64,000 bases of DNA from Rhodospirillales bacterium (GCA_017640505.1 JAEPQO010000003.1:481892-545891); one strand, 5' to 3'. Shown: positions 8,818-18,029, numbered from the stretch's first letter. Made by a program: numbers and translations. The notes: generated by a model from the letters alone, not told the origin.

Positions 8818-9310
8818 CGTCTTTCGGTGCTTCCGCCACGGCGTCGGTTTGTGCCTGACGCCATTGCTGCAGGGCCTGGTCCACGTCGGCATCGCCGAGG
8901 GCAACGACCGATGCCGCAAGCAGTGCCGCATTGATGGCACCGGCGCGGCCGATGGCGAGCGTGCCGACCGGTACGCCGCCCGGCATCTGGACGATGGAGA
9001 GCAGGCTGTCCATGCCCTTGAGGGACTTGCTTTCGACGGGCACACCGAACACCGGCAGCGTGGTCATGGCGGCGGCCATGCCGGGCAGGTGCGCAGCTCC
9101 GCCGGCGCCCGCGATGATGACCTTGAGGCCGCGTTCCTTGGCGGTCTCGGCATACTCGTAAAGCCGTTTCGGAGTACGGTGCGCGGAGACGATTCGGGTT
9201 TCATATGCGACGCCGAGGGCGTCCAGCGTGTCCGCTGCGTTCTTCATGGTTTCCCAGTCGGACTGGCTTCCCATGATGATCCCGACGTCTGGATTCTGTT
9301 GCGCCGCCAT
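8810..9310 (-). CDS. purE: N5-CAIR mutase (PurE)
   Basis: A 166-residue class I PurE that moves the carboxylate of N5-CAIR to give CAIR, the step after PurK. The motifs GSQSD (14-18) and SAHRTP (42-47) and the Gly/Ala-rich [11 protein letters not shown] loop are intact. GAGGGAGAG upstream serves as ribosome binding site. It is first of the two-gene purEK operon, and the two enzymes act consecutively. Confidence 0.97.
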   Translation of the reverse strand: MAAQQNPDVGIIMGSQSDWETMKNAADTLDALGVAYETRIVSAHRTPKRLYEYAETAKERGLKVIIAGAGGAAHLPGMAAAMTTLPVFGVPVESKSLKGMDSLLSIVQMPGGVPVGTLAIGRAGAINAALLAASVVALGDADVDQALQQWRQAQTDAVAEAPKDDA

Positions 9311-9446
9311 CTGATACTCTCCCTCGTGGCTGGGGCGGGAAAGCGCGGCATTATAGGTCCGGCGGCGGCCAGCGCAAGGGGATCGTCAACACTCCGTTAA
9401 CCATGTGTGCTATACTCTGGCGTATGTAAAAGTGGGGGTTAAGTCT

Positions 9447-10166
9447 ATGGACGTTAACCGTGCCCAGGGGATTGCGCCCGTTCAAAACCAGTCAGGCAGC
9501 AATGCCGGGCGGGAGCACCATGAAGAACACCAGCACGAAGGCGCAGAGGACGAGCGCCCAAGAGAGCAGGACGCGTTCGAAGTAAACGGCCTAGCGGCCG
9601 AGATCACGCCTGCGGCGCAAAAGGTGTTGGACAGCCTCGCGGCCGAGATCGAGCCATTGCGCCGCCAGCTTGAGATGGCGCACGAGCGTGAGCAGAACCT
9701 GCGGGAAGATCTGGCCCGGCATTCGTTCCTGCCAGTACCCGGCCGTCGCGAATTCGTTCGCGAACTCAATCATGTTCTTAACCACTTAGGGGATCTGGCG
9801 GCGATGCCGTCGATTGCGCTGCTGCATGTCGCCAACGCAGAGGATGTGCGTCGTCGATACGGGCGAGATGCACTTGACCGTTATCTGGTTCATGTCGCCA
9901 ATGGCATTTCCCGGACGCTCCAGCCGACGGATGTTCTCGGCAGTCTGGGCGGCAGCGATTTCGCCGTCATTCTGCTCGGCGCCGGTGCCCAGATGGCACG
10001 CGAACGCGCGGCGGGGATCGTCAACTCCGTGGCGGCGCATCCGTTCAATGAGGCGGGTGAGACCATATCGCCGAAAATCTCCACCGGCGTCGCGGAATTG
10101 AGCGTCGGAAGCTCCTCCGAGGCGTCGATTCGCACCGCGGATCGGGATTTGCTCAAAAACGCCTGA
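9447..10166 (+). CDS. protein with a degenerate GGDEF-like domain
   Basis: A 239-residue protein. Residues 1-45 are polar and His/Glu-rich, 50-95 are predicted coiled coil, and 100-230 resemble a diguanylate-cyclase fold: SIALLHVANAEDVRRRYGRD, then LGGSDFAVILLGAG at about 167-180, where the signature reads GGSDF instead of GG(D/E)EF. With the active-site motif altered it is unlikely to make c-di-GMP and may be a scaffold or nucleotide sensor. ATG 9447 is used; the frame opens 42 bp upstream at an earlier start. It is a single gene convergent with a DUF465 gene. Confidence 0.75.
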   Translation: MDVNRAQGIAPVQNQSGSNAGREHHEEHQHEGAEDERPREQDAFEVNGLAAEITPAAQKVLDSLAAEIEPLRRQLEMAHEREQNLREDLARHSFLPVPGRREFVRELNHVLNHLGDLAAMPSIALLHVANAEDVRRRYGRDALDRYLVHVANGISRTLQPTDVLGSLGGSDFAVILLGAGAQMARERAAGIVNSVAAHPFNEAGETISPKISTGVAELSVGSSSEASIRTADRDLLKNA

Positions 10167-10169
10167 AAT

Positions 10170-10376
10170 CTAGGCGATGATATCCGGTAAAAGCTGACTT
10201 TCCAGCTGTCTGATTTGGTCCTTGAGCGACAGCTTGCGCTTTTTCAGGCGCTGAATCTGCAGCTGATCGAACGGCCGCGTTTCAATCAGATGGTCGATGA
10301 CGTCATCCAAATCGCGGTGCTCCAGTTGAAGGTCGTCTAACTGTTTTCTAAGTGAATCTATATCGGTGTCGTTCAT
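10170..10376 (-). CDS. DUF465 (YdcH-like) small helical protein
   Basis: A 68-residue highly charged protein, almost all helix, with the DUF465 pattern (LRKQLDDLQLEHRDLDDVI followed by QIQRLKKRKLSLKDQI). Its molecular role is unknown. It is convergent with the GGDEF-like gene, ending 3 bp from it, and divergent from the phosphofructokinase gene. Confidence 0.85.
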   Translation of the reverse strand: MNDTDIDSLRKQLDDLQLEHRDLDDVIDHLIETRPFDQLQIQRLKKRKLSLKDQIRQLESQLLPDIIA

Positions 10377-10460
10377 GGTACTCAGAGGACTAATATGATC
10401 TCATAATGGATACCATAATCTACCCGCCCGCAATAGGAGGTTCGGCTGACGCAGTATAAC

Positions 10461-11543
10461 ATGAAACGGGTCGGTGTGCTGACGAGTGGCGGCGATTGTT
10501 CCGGCCTCAACGCCGCGATCCGTGCCGTCGTGAAACGGTCCGTCCACGGCTATGGTGCCGAAGTGGTCGGTATCCTCGACAGTACTGAAGGACTGCTGGC
10601 ACGGCCGCCCCGTACGTTGAACCTCGGCCTCGACCTATTTTCCGGGTCTGTGCTCAGGAGCGGCGGCACCATGTTGGGCACCGTGAACAAGGGGAATCCG
10701 TTCGATTACCCGCTGGGGGACGGATCATCGCGGGATCGCTCCGGCGAGGTCGTCGAGGCGATCCACACCCTTGGCATCGATGGCCTGATCGGAATCGGTG
10801 GCGACGGGTCGATGCGTATCCTACACGGTCTGATGGAGCTGGCGGAGGTGCCGTTTATCGGTATTCCTAAAACCATCGATAACGATGTGCCGATGACGGA
10901 ATTCGCGATTGGATTTCACACCGCCGTCGGTGTCGTCACCGAGGCGATGGACCGCCTGCAGCCGACGGCCGCAAGCCACCACCGGGTGATGATCATGGAA
11001 ACCATGGGGCGCCAGGCTGGGCATATTGCTTTGAGCGCGGGTATTGCCGGCGGTACCGACGTGATCCTGATTCCGGAAATTCCTTATGACATCGGTGCCA
11101 TCGCGACGAAGCTTCGCGATATCCTGCTGCACGAACGGCGTAATCATGCCCTGATCGTCTGTGCGGAAGCGGCCAAACCGATCGGCGGCGAGGCACATTT
11201 CATCGAACAGTCCGGCAGCAAGGTATATGGCGGTGTCGGTCATCGCTTGGGCGAGGAAATCCACGAGGCGACGGGGGCGGATACCCGGGTCACGGTGCTG
11301 GGGCATGTGCAGCGCGGCGGCACGCCTTCAAGCTTCGATAGGGCGCTGGCATCGTCGTTCGGGGTGCATGCGGTTGATCTTCTGGCCCAAGGCGCGAGCG
11401 GGCGGATGGTGTCTTTCTGGGACGGCGGAATCCGCGATGTGGCGCTGGACGAGGTCGTTGGAAAGGCTAAGCCCGTGAATTTGAACGGTTCTCGGATGCG
11501 GACCGCCCGTGGCCTCGATATCTGCATGGGTAACAATGGTTGA
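10461..11543 (+). CDS. 6-phosphofructokinase, probably ATP-dependent group III
   Basis: A 360-residue PfkA-family enzyme phosphorylating fructose 6-phosphate. GGDGS is at 113-117 and PKTIDND at 136-142. In this family Gly at the second position after GGD goes with ATP use (PPi enzymes have Asp, GGDDT), while Lys before TIDND is found in PPi and group III enzymes; the combination suggests group III ATP-PFK. Substrate-site stretches IMETMGRQAG and GHVQRGG are intact. ATG 10461 gives the family start MKRVGVLTSGGDC, but the AGGAGG lies 20 bp upstream, 5 bp before an in-frame CTG at 10446 that may be used. Confidence 0.93.
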   Translation: MKRVGVLTSGGDCSGLNAAIRAVVKRSVHGYGAEVVGILDSTEGLLARPPRTLNLGLDLFSGSVLRSGGTMLGTVNKGNPFDYPLGDGSSRDRSGEVVEAIHTLGIDGLIGIGGDGSMRILHGLMELAEVPFIGIPKTIDNDVPMTEFAIGFHTAVGVVTEAMDRLQPTAASHHRVMIMETMGRQAGHIALSAGIAGGTDVILIPEIPYDIGAIATKLRDILLHERRNHALIVCAEAAKPIGGEAHFIEQSGSKVYGGVGHRLGEEIHEATGADTRVTVLGHVQRGGTPSSFDRALASSFGVHAVDLLAQGASGRMVSFWDGGIRDVALDEVVGKAKPVNLNGSRMRTARGLDICMGNNG

Positions 11544-11669
11544 AAAGGGGGCAGAAGTGAACCGGTTACATGTGGCAATTCGGGCATGTTTACGGTAACA
11601 TTACACTCGACTGGGAGTGATAATTGGAGTTGGGAACGTAATTCAAAATCAGAAAAGGAGGACGTTACG

Positions 11670-11837
11670 ATGGGAAAATCGGAGCGGGTTGATGCATTGA
11701 TGACGAAGCATCATGACCTGGAGGACCTGATCGAAGAAGAAGAAAAGAAATCCCTTCCTGACGATATTGCCATTCACGAACTCAAAAAGCAGAAGTTGAA
11801 GATCAAAGACGAATTATTGAGTATGGGCGCCGCTTGA
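11670..11837 (+). CDS. second DUF465 (YdcH-like) mini-protein
   Basis: A 55-residue charged helical protein with the DUF465 pattern (MTKHHDLEDLIEEEEKK then IAIHELKKQKLKIKDEL). ATG 11670 is chosen because AAAAGGAGG lies 6-8 bases upstream; the frame is open before that but has no ribosome binding site. It is shorter than the copy at 10170. It lies 126 bp after the phosphofructokinase gene and is followed by a strong terminator. Confidence 0.85.
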   Translation: MGKSERVDALMTKHHDLEDLIEEEEKKSLPDDIAIHELKKQKLKIKDELLSMGAA

Positions 11838-11862
11838 GGCCCCCGATGAAAATCTGAAAACA

Positions 11863-11905
11863 AACAAGGCCGCGACCCGCGAGGGGCGGCCTTGTTGTTT
11901 TTTTG
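11863..11905 (+). terminator. terminator after the second DUF465 gene
   Basis: AACAAGGCCGC and GCGGCCTTGTT form an 11-bp stem with an 11-base loop, followed by GTTTTTTTG. It lies 25 bp after the stop and separates this gene from the convergent acyl-CoA synthetase gene. Confidence 0.9.
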
Positions 11906-11963
11906 AGTGAAGGCGTTCTCGACGCCCCTCATCGTTGGTGCGGGGCAGCCGCGTCGTTCAATC

Positions 11964-13595
11964 TCAGATATCCTTGGCCTGCTCTCGCAGCTTGAATTTC
12001 TGAATCTTGCCGGTGGACGTTTTCGGAAGCTCCGTGAAGACCACGTTCTTCGGGCACTTGTAGTGCGCAAGGTTGTCGCGGCAGAACTGAATGATGTCTT
12101 CGGGCGTGGCCGACGAACCAGTCTTCATTTCCAGAAAAGCACACGGTGTTTCTCCCCACTTGTCGTCGGGTTTGGCGACGACGGCCGCCGAGATCACATC
12201 GGGATGTTTGAACAGCACGCTCTCGACCTCGATCGACGAGATGTTTTCCCCGCCCGAGATAATGATGTCCTTCGACCGGTCCTTGAGCTGGATATAGCCG
12301 TCCGGCTGCAGAACGCCGAGGTCGCCGGAGTGGAACCAGCCGCCTGCAAGCGACGAATCGGTCGTCTTTTTGTTCTTCAAATAGCCCTTCATGACGATGT
12401 TGCCCTTGAACATGACCTCGCCCATGGTTTCGCCGTCGGCGGGGACGGGCTGCATGGTCTCAGGGTCCATCACGCAGAGGTCTTCCAGCATGTGGTATTT
12501 CACGCCCTGGCGCGCCTTGAGGTATGCCTGCTTTTCAATCGGCTCGTCGTTCCATTCTTCCTTCCAGGCGCACATCACGGCGGGGCCGTAGGTTTCGGTC
12601 AGCCCGTACGCATGGGTCACGCTGAAACCCTGTTCCTGAATGCGTGAAAGCGTCGTCGCCGGCGGCGGTGCGGCGGCGGTCATGATGTCGACCTTGTGTT
12701 CGAACGGGCGACGTTCCTCGTCCGTCGCGTTGATCACGAAGTTAAGCACGATCGGTGCGCCGCAGAAGTGCGTAACGCCATGATCCGCGATCGCGGCGAA
12801 GATCTCCTTGGCGTTGACCCGCCTCAGGCAGACGTTGGTGCCGGCCAGCGCGGCAATGGTCCACGGGAAACACCAGCCATTGCAGTGAAACATCGGCAGC
12901 GTCCACAGGTAGACCGGATGGTGCGTCATGTTCCAGCCGAGCACGTTGCAAGTCGCGTTCAGATAAGCGCCCCGGTGATGATAGACCACGCCCTTCGGAT
13001 CGCCGGTGGTGCCGGAGGTGTAGTTGAGGCTGATCGCCTCCCACTCGTTTTCCGGCAGGTCCCAATCCAGGTCCTCGTCACCGGTCGCGAGAAATGCCTC
13101 GTAGTCCATTTCGCCGAGTTTCTCGCCCTCGCCGTCGTATTCCGGATCGTCGATGTCGATGACCAGGATGTCGCGGCCGATTTGTTCCAGTGCTACCTTG
13201 ATGGTGGGCGAGAATTCGGTGTCCGTGATCAGGACGTCTGCTTCGCCGTGATTGAGAGAAAAGGCAATGATATCGCCATCGAGGCGAACATTGAGCGTGT
13301 TGACAACCGCGCCGATCATCGCCGGGCCGAACGCGCACTCATACATCTCCGGCGTGTTGGACGCCATGACGGCAACCGTATCGCCTTTTTTCACGCCGCG
13401 CTTGGCAAGCGCGGACCCCAGCCGTTTACAGCGGGCATAGGTCTCAGCCCACGTATAGCGTCGTTTACCGTGGATCAGGGACGTCACGTTCGGGTACACG
13501 GCCGCCGTCCGGCGGATGAAGCTCAGCGGTGACAGGGGCGTGTAATTCGCCGGGGTTTGATCCAGGTCAATGTCATAGATGTTGACGTCGCTCAT
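11964..13595 (-). CDS. acyl-CoA synthetase, DmdB-like
   Basis: A 543-residue AMP-forming ligase that activates a carboxylic acid to its CoA thioester. The P-loop YTSGTTGDPKGVVYHHRGAY, the adenylate motif HAYGLTETYGP, GWFHSGDLG and the catalytic Lys in PKTSTGKIQKF are all present. Length and the GVVYHHRGAYLNA stretch best match the medium-chain/3-methylmercaptopropionate (DmdB) group; the true acid is not decided by sequence. ATG 13595 has GGGAG upstream; an upstream in-frame start would add 13 residues. It is divergent from prpE. Confidence 0.88.
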   Translation of the reverse strand: MSDVNIYDIDLDQTPANYTPLSPLSFIRRTAAVYPNVTSLIHGKRRYTWAETYARCKRLGSALAKRGVKKGDTVAVMASNTPEMYECAFGPAMIGAVVNTLNVRLDGDIIAFSLNHGEADVLITDTEFSPTIKVALEQIGRDILVIDIDDPEYDGEGEKLGEMDYEAFLATGDEDLDWDLPENEWEAISLNYTSGTTGDPKGVVYHHRGAYLNATCNVLGWNMTHHPVYLWTLPMFHCNGWCFPWTIAALAGTNVCLRRVNAKEIFAAIADHGVTHFCGAPIVLNFVINATDEERRPFEHKVDIMTAAAPPPATTLSRIQEQGFSVTHAYGLTETYGPAVMCAWKEEWNDEPIEKQAYLKARQGVKYHMLEDLCVMDPETMQPVPADGETMGEVMFKGNIVMKGYLKNKKTTDSSLAGGWFHSGDLGVLQPDGYIQLKDRSKDIIISGGENISSIEVESVLFKHPDVISAAVVAKPDDKWGETPCAFLEMKTGSSATPEDIIQFCRDNLAHYKCPKNVVFTELPKTSTGKIQKFKLREQAKDI

Positions 13596-13626
13596 GCTGC
13601 TGCTCCCAGACAAACGCGTGTTTGTT

Positions 13627-13636
13627 GCGTGCACGC
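13627..13636. promoter_or_regulatory. palindrome between divergent acyl-CoA synthetase genes
   Basis: A GCGTGCACGC perfect palindrome lies in the larger imperfect TTGCGTGCACGCGAA, inside the 130-bp space between the DmdB-like gene and prpE. Its place suggests an operator serving both genes. No regulator is encoded nearby, so the assignment is inference. Confidence 0.4.
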
Positions 13637-13725
13637 GAATATGTTTTTTTGCATAATGCCGAAGACATTCGACAAGTTAAAGAGCGCGGTGACAAGCCGA
13701 ATGCGCCGTACCGGGAGAGACATAG

Positions 13726-15636
13726 ATGACCAACGCTTTCGAAGAAGCCTACGCCCGTTCCATCGCGGACCCGGAAGGGTTCTGGGGTGATGCCGCCGAA
13801 GCGATCACCTGGACGAAAAAGTGGGACAAAGTCCTCGATGACAGCAATGCGCCTTTCTACCGCTGGTTCGCCGGCGGCGAGCTGAACACCTGCTACAACT
13901 GTCTCGACCGTCATGTCGAGGGCGGCCGCGGCGATCAGACGGCGTTGATTTACGACAGCCCGGTCACAGGTGGCACCGTCAGGAAATACACCTACACCGA
14001 ACTTTTGCATGAGGTCGCAAGCGTCGCCGATGTGCTCAAGTCGGAAGGCATCGAAAAGGGCGACAGGGTCGTCATTTACATGCCGATGATCCCGGAAGCG
14101 GCGATCGCGATGCTCGCCTGCGCACGCCTAGGCGCTATTCATTCGGTGGTATTCGGCGGCTTCGCATCGAACGAGCTGGCGGTCCGGATCGACGACGCCA
14201 AACCGAAAGCGATCATGTCGGCGACATGCGGCATCGAGGTCAATCGTGTCATCGAGTACATGCCGCTTCTGAACGAGGCGATCGAGATCGCCAAGCACAA
14301 GCCCGACGTCTGCATCATCAAGCAGCGCCCGGAATGCGACGCCAGCGTGACGGCGACGCGCCATGTGGATTGGGAAGAGGCCAAGGCGGCAGCGGCTCAT
14401 GCCGACTGCGTCCCGGTGGAATCAAACCATCCGCTCTATATCCTCTACACCTCCGGTACGACGGGTCAGCCGAAGGGCGTGGTTCGGGACAACGGCGGCC
14501 ACGCGGTGGCGCTGAAGTGGTCGATGAAAAATATTTACGGCGCCGATCCCGGGGATGTGTACTGGGCGGCATCCGATGTCGGCTGGGTCGTCGGCCATTC
14601 GTATATCGTCTATGCGCCGCTGATGCATGGCTGCACGTCGATCCTCTATGAAGGCAAGCCGGTCGGTACGCCTGACGCGGGCGCGTTCTGGCGGGTGATT
14701 TCCGACCACAAGGTGAAGACGCTGTTCACGGCACCGACGGCATTCCGTGCGATCCGCAAGGAAGACCCGAACGCCGAATTGCTCGGCAAATATGACATGA
14801 GCAACTTCAAGGCCCTGTTCCTGGCGGGTGAGCGGACGGACCCCGATACCCTCAATTGGGCCATTGATACGCTTAAAGTGCCGGTCGTCGACCACTGGTG
14901 GCAGACCGAAACCGGCTGGCCCATCGCGTCGAACTGCCTGGGGCTGCACGAATACCCGGTCAAGCCGGGCTCGCCGACGAAACCGGTGCCGGGCTGGAAT
15001 GTTCAGGTCCTGCACGAGGAAACGCACGAACCCGTACCGACGGGCGATATCGGTGCCATCTGCGTCAAGCTGCCGATGCCGCCGTCGAGCCTGTTGACGC
15101 TCTGGAACGCGGACCAGCGTTTCAAGGATGCGTACCTGGCGGAGTTCCCGGGGTATTACAAGACGGCGGATGCCGGCATGTTCGACGAAGACGGCTACGT
15201 CTACATCATGGCCCGGACCGATGACATCATTAACGTTGCCGGTCACCGCCTGTCGACGGGCGGCATGGAGGAAGTACTGGCATCGCATCCGGACGTGGCC
15301 GAGTGCGCCGTTATCGGTGTCGACGACCAGATGAAGGGACAGTTGCCGCTCGGCTTCCTCGTGCTCAAGGCCGGGGTGACCAAGGAACCGGAAGAAATCG
15401 TCGCCGACGTGGTGCAGCTTGTCCGCCAGAAGATCGGCCCGGTGGCCGCCTTCAAGCAGGCAACCGTGGTGCAACGCCTGCCGAAGACCCGTTCCGGCAA
15501 GATCCTGCGCGGCACCATGCAGGCCATCGCCGACAACAAGGAATGGAAGATGCCGGCGACCATCGACGACCCGGTGATTCTGGACGAGATCACCGCGGCG
15601 CTCAATGATGTGGGCTACGGTGCGTCACGCAAGTAA
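13726..15636 (+). CDS. prpE: propionyl-CoA synthetase
   Basis: A 636-residue acetyl/propionyl-CoA synthetase. The P-loop is YTSGTTGQPKGVVRDNGGH, followed by the PrpE-typical WAASDVGWVVGHSYIVYAPL, the adenylate motif WWQTETGWPI and the acetylation-site motif PKTRSGKILRG with the catalytic Lys near residue 595. PrpE enzymes activate propionate (and acetate) to the CoA ester. It starts at 13726 after GGGAGAG. It is divergent from the DmdB-like gene; both supply short or medium acyl-CoAs. Confidence 0.93.
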   Translation: MTNAFEEAYARSIADPEGFWGDAAEAITWTKKWDKVLDDSNAPFYRWFAGGELNTCYNCLDRHVEGGRGDQTALIYDSPVTGGTVRKYTYTELLHEVASVADVLKSEGIEKGDRVVIYMPMIPEAAIAMLACARLGAIHSVVFGGFASNELAVRIDDAKPKAIMSATCGIEVNRVIEYMPLLNEAIEIAKHKPDVCIIKQRPECDASVTATRHVDWEEAKAAAAHADCVPVESNHPLYILYTSGTTGQPKGVVRDNGGHAVALKWSMKNIYGADPGDVYWAASDVGWVVGHSYIVYAPLMHGCTSILYEGKPVGTPDAGAFWRVISDHKVKTLFTAPTAFRAIRKEDPNAELLGKYDMSNFKALFLAGERTDPDTLNWAIDTLKVPVVDHWWQTETGWPIASNCLGLHEYPVKPGSPTKPVPGWNVQVLHEETHEPVPTGDIGAICVKLPMPPSSLLTLWNADQRFKDAYLAEFPGYYKTADAGMFDEDGYVYIMARTDDIINVAGHRLSTGGMEEVLASHPDVAECAVIGVDDQMKGQLPLGFLVLKAGVTKEPEEIVADVVQLVRQKIGPVAAFKQATVVQRLPKTRSGKILRGTMQAIADNKEWKMPATIDDPVILDEITAALNDVGYGASRK

Positions 15637-15656
15637 AGCCAGTATCAATTTGACAT

Positions 15657-15688
15657 GGACGCCCCGGTCAGATGGCCGGGGCGTTTCG
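15657..15688 (+). terminator. terminator after prpE
   Basis: ACGCCCCGG and CCGGGGCGT pair around a short loop and are followed by TTTCGCATT. It is 20 bp after the prpE stop codon. Confidence 0.75.
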
Positions 15689-15843
15689 CATTCTGCCCGG
15701 TGTTCATGTCTGATGTGCGCATTTTTCACGGCTAGTACGCTGTTAGGCTTTTTCCTTACCGCGAGAGGGATGTTATACACGATCCGTAATTGAGAACGTC
15801 CCGGTATACGGGGCGACGAACCCGACATAGCGGAGGAATGGGC

Positions 15844-16614
15844 ATGCGCTTGAAGGACAAGGTTTGCGTCGTCACCGGTGCGGCACAGGGGATTGGTGAG
15901 GCGTGCGCAAGACGGTTTGCACGCGAAGGCGCCAAGATCGTCGTTTCCGACATTCAGGATGGCAAGGGTGAGGGCGTTGCCGCTGCGATCCGGAACGAGG
16001 GCGGCGAAGCCATGTATTTTGCCTGCGATGTCTCGAAGAAGTCCGATTGTGATGACCTGGTACAGGCTGCGGTCGACGCCTACGGGCAGGTCGACGTCAT
16101 GCTGGCCAATGCGGCGATCCTGGTGGCCAAGGATTTCTTGGACCTGACGGAAGACGACTGGACCAACACGCTCGATGTTAACCTGTCGGGGTTCTTTTAT
16201 GCTGGCCAGGCGGCGGGGCGCCAGATGGTCAAGCAGGGTTCCGGCGCGATCATCAACATGTCGTCGATCAACGCGGTGGTCGCGATCCCGTCGGCGTTGC
16301 CTTACACGGTCTGCAAGGGCGGTGTGCTGCAGTTGACCAAGGCCATGGCGCTGTCGCTGGCACCGCACGGCATTCGCGTCAACGCGGTCGGCCCGGGCAC
16401 CATCGCGACCGAGATGGGCAAGACCATGATGGCCAACGACGCCGCGCGCCGTCGCGTGCTGTCGCGGACGCCGCTGGGCCGTCCCGGCGAACCCGATGAA
16501 ATTGCCTCCGTATGCGTGTTCCTGGCGTCCGAGGATGCCAGCTATGTGACCGGCGAGACGGTGTACTGCGACGGCGGCCGCCTGCCGCAGAACTACCCGC
16601 TCGACGTGGAATGA
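15844..16614 (+). CDS. short-chain dehydrogenase/reductase
   Basis: A 256-residue classical SDR. It has the NAD(P) fold TGAAQGIG (11-18), NAAIL at about 88, the catalytic Ser in INMSSINAV, and Tyr154/Lys158 (YTVCK). An Asp at the end of the second strand (VVSDIQD) favours NAD(H). ATG 15844 is preferred to ATG 15838 because GGAGGA needs the longer spacing. The substrate is unknown. It is 22 bp upstream of an aminotransferase gene and probably co-transcribed. Confidence 0.88.
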   Translation: MRLKDKVCVVTGAAQGIGEACARRFAREGAKIVVSDIQDGKGEGVAAAIRNEGGEAMYFACDVSKKSDCDDLVQAAVDAYGQVDVMLANAAILVAKDFLDLTEDDWTNTLDVNLSGFFYAGQAAGRQMVKQGSGAIINMSSINAVVAIPSALPYTVCKGGVLQLTKAMALSLAPHGIRVNAVGPGTIATEMGKTMMANDAARRRVLSRTPLGRPGEPDEIASVCVFLASEDASYVTGETVYCDGGRLPQNYPLDVE

Positions 16615-16636
16615 CGAACCAGGAAGGACGAGAAGA

Positions 16637-17911
16637 ATGGACCTGACCCAAGCCGACAAGGATGCAGTAAGCACACGTCACAAGGACGCCGCCGGACGCA
16701 TGGAGCAGCTCCGCGGCCGCAACCTGAGCCTCGATATGACCCGCGGCAAACCGTCGCCGGAGCAGCTCGATCTGGCTGACGAACTTCTGAACATCGTTAA
16801 GGCCGGTGAAACGACGGGTGAAGACGGCACCGATCTTCGCAACTACGGCGGGCTCGCCGGTATTCCGGAAGCACGCCGTCTGTTCGCCGAGTTCCTCGGC
16901 ACCGAACCGGACCGCGTGATCGTCGGCGGCAACTCGAGCCTGACGATGATGTGGGACGTGCTGTCCAACGCCATGATGTTCGGCATGCCGGGAGGCGAGG
17001 GCAGCTGGCGTGAACAGGCGCCCAAGTTCATCTGCCCGGTGCCGGGCTACGATCGGCACTTCGCAATCTGTGAACGGCTCGGGATTGAGATGATCACGGT
17101 CGAAATGACGCCGGACGGCCCGGACCTGGACGCAATCCGCGCGCTGGTGGCGGAAGATGCCTCGGTCAAGGGCATCTGGTGCGTGCCCAAGTATTCCAAT
17201 CCGTCGGGCGAGACCTATTCCGACGAAACGGTCGAGGCGCTGGCGTCGATGCCGGTCGCTGCTGCCGATTTCCGTATCATGTGGGATAACGCGTATGCCG
17301 TGCACCATCTCGGCAACGGCCCGGCAAGCCTCAGCGATATCCTGACGGCCTGCGAAAAAGCGGGGAACCCGAACCGTGCCATCGTGTTCGGCTCCACGTC
17401 CAAGATTACCCATGCCGGCGCGGGTGTCGCCGTGATGGCATCCAGTCCCGACAACGTGAAGGATCACCTGGACAAGATTTTCTTTTCCATGATCGGTCCC
17501 GACAAGATCAATCAGCTTCGCCACGTGCGGTTTTTCAAGGACATGGACGGCATTCTGGCGCACATGCAGAAACACGCCGAGATTGTGGCGCCGAAATTCG
17601 CCGCGGTCGACGAGGCGCTCGAAAAGAACCTCGGCGGGACCGGACTTGCATCCTGGACCAAGCCGGAAGGCGGCTATTTTGTCAGCGTCGATGTGCTGGA
17701 CGGCTGTGCGTCCAAGGTCATTGCCCGCTGTGCCGACGCGGGCGTGAAGATCACGCCGGCGGGGGCGACCTATCCCTATGGCAAGGACCCGCACGATCGG
17801 AACATCCGGATCGCGCCGACGTTGCCCAGTGTCGACGAAATCAAGGTGGCGATGACCGTGCTCACGGCGGCCATCGAGGAAGTCTGCACCGAAAAACTGT
17901 TAAAGGGTTGA
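16637..17911 (+). CDS. Ic-type aspartate aminotransferase-like enzyme
   Basis: A 424-residue PLP enzyme matching the aminotransferase group Pfam calls Aminotran_MocR, which includes the Ic-type aspartate aminotransferases. Features are LDMTRGKPSPEQLDL near the N-terminus, CVPKYSNPSGETYSDE, the WDNAYAVHHL cofactor Asp/Tyr motif and the PLP Lys at about 256 (FGSTSKITHAGAG). There is no DNA-binding domain despite the Pfam name. It would transfer amino groups between aspartate and 2-oxoglutarate. AAGGA lies before the ATG; it shares an operon with the SDR. Confidence 0.88.
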   Translation: MDLTQADKDAVSTRHKDAAGRMEQLRGRNLSLDMTRGKPSPEQLDLADELLNIVKAGETTGEDGTDLRNYGGLAGIPEARRLFAEFLGTEPDRVIVGGNSSLTMMWDVLSNAMMFGMPGGEGSWREQAPKFICPVPGYDRHFAICERLGIEMITVEMTPDGPDLDAIRALVAEDASVKGIWCVPKYSNPSGETYSDETVEALASMPVAAADFRIMWDNAYAVHHLGNGPASLSDILTACEKAGNPNRAIVFGSTSKITHAGAGVAVMASSPDNVKDHLDKIFFSMIGPDKINQLRHVRFFKDMDGILAHMQKHAEIVAPKFAAVDEALEKNLGGTGLASWTKPEGGYFVSVDVLDGCASKVIARCADAGVKITPAGATYPYGKDPHDRNIRIAPTLPSVDEIKVAMTVLTAAIEEVCTEKLLKG

Positions 17912-18029
17912 GAGAACCACACGGATTCCTGTGTGAATCCTTTTCATCGCTGGGGTGAAAGGGTAGGGTTTGCGCCGGATCTGAGGGGGCTGGGTTGGTC
18001 CTGTTTTGAGTAAACAAGGGTTTGATATC

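Noticed and set aside
16637..17911. MocR-type transcription regulator
   Set aside because: Despite matching the aminotransferase domain named after MocR, it has no N-terminal DNA-binding domain; the true MocR gene is at 51797.
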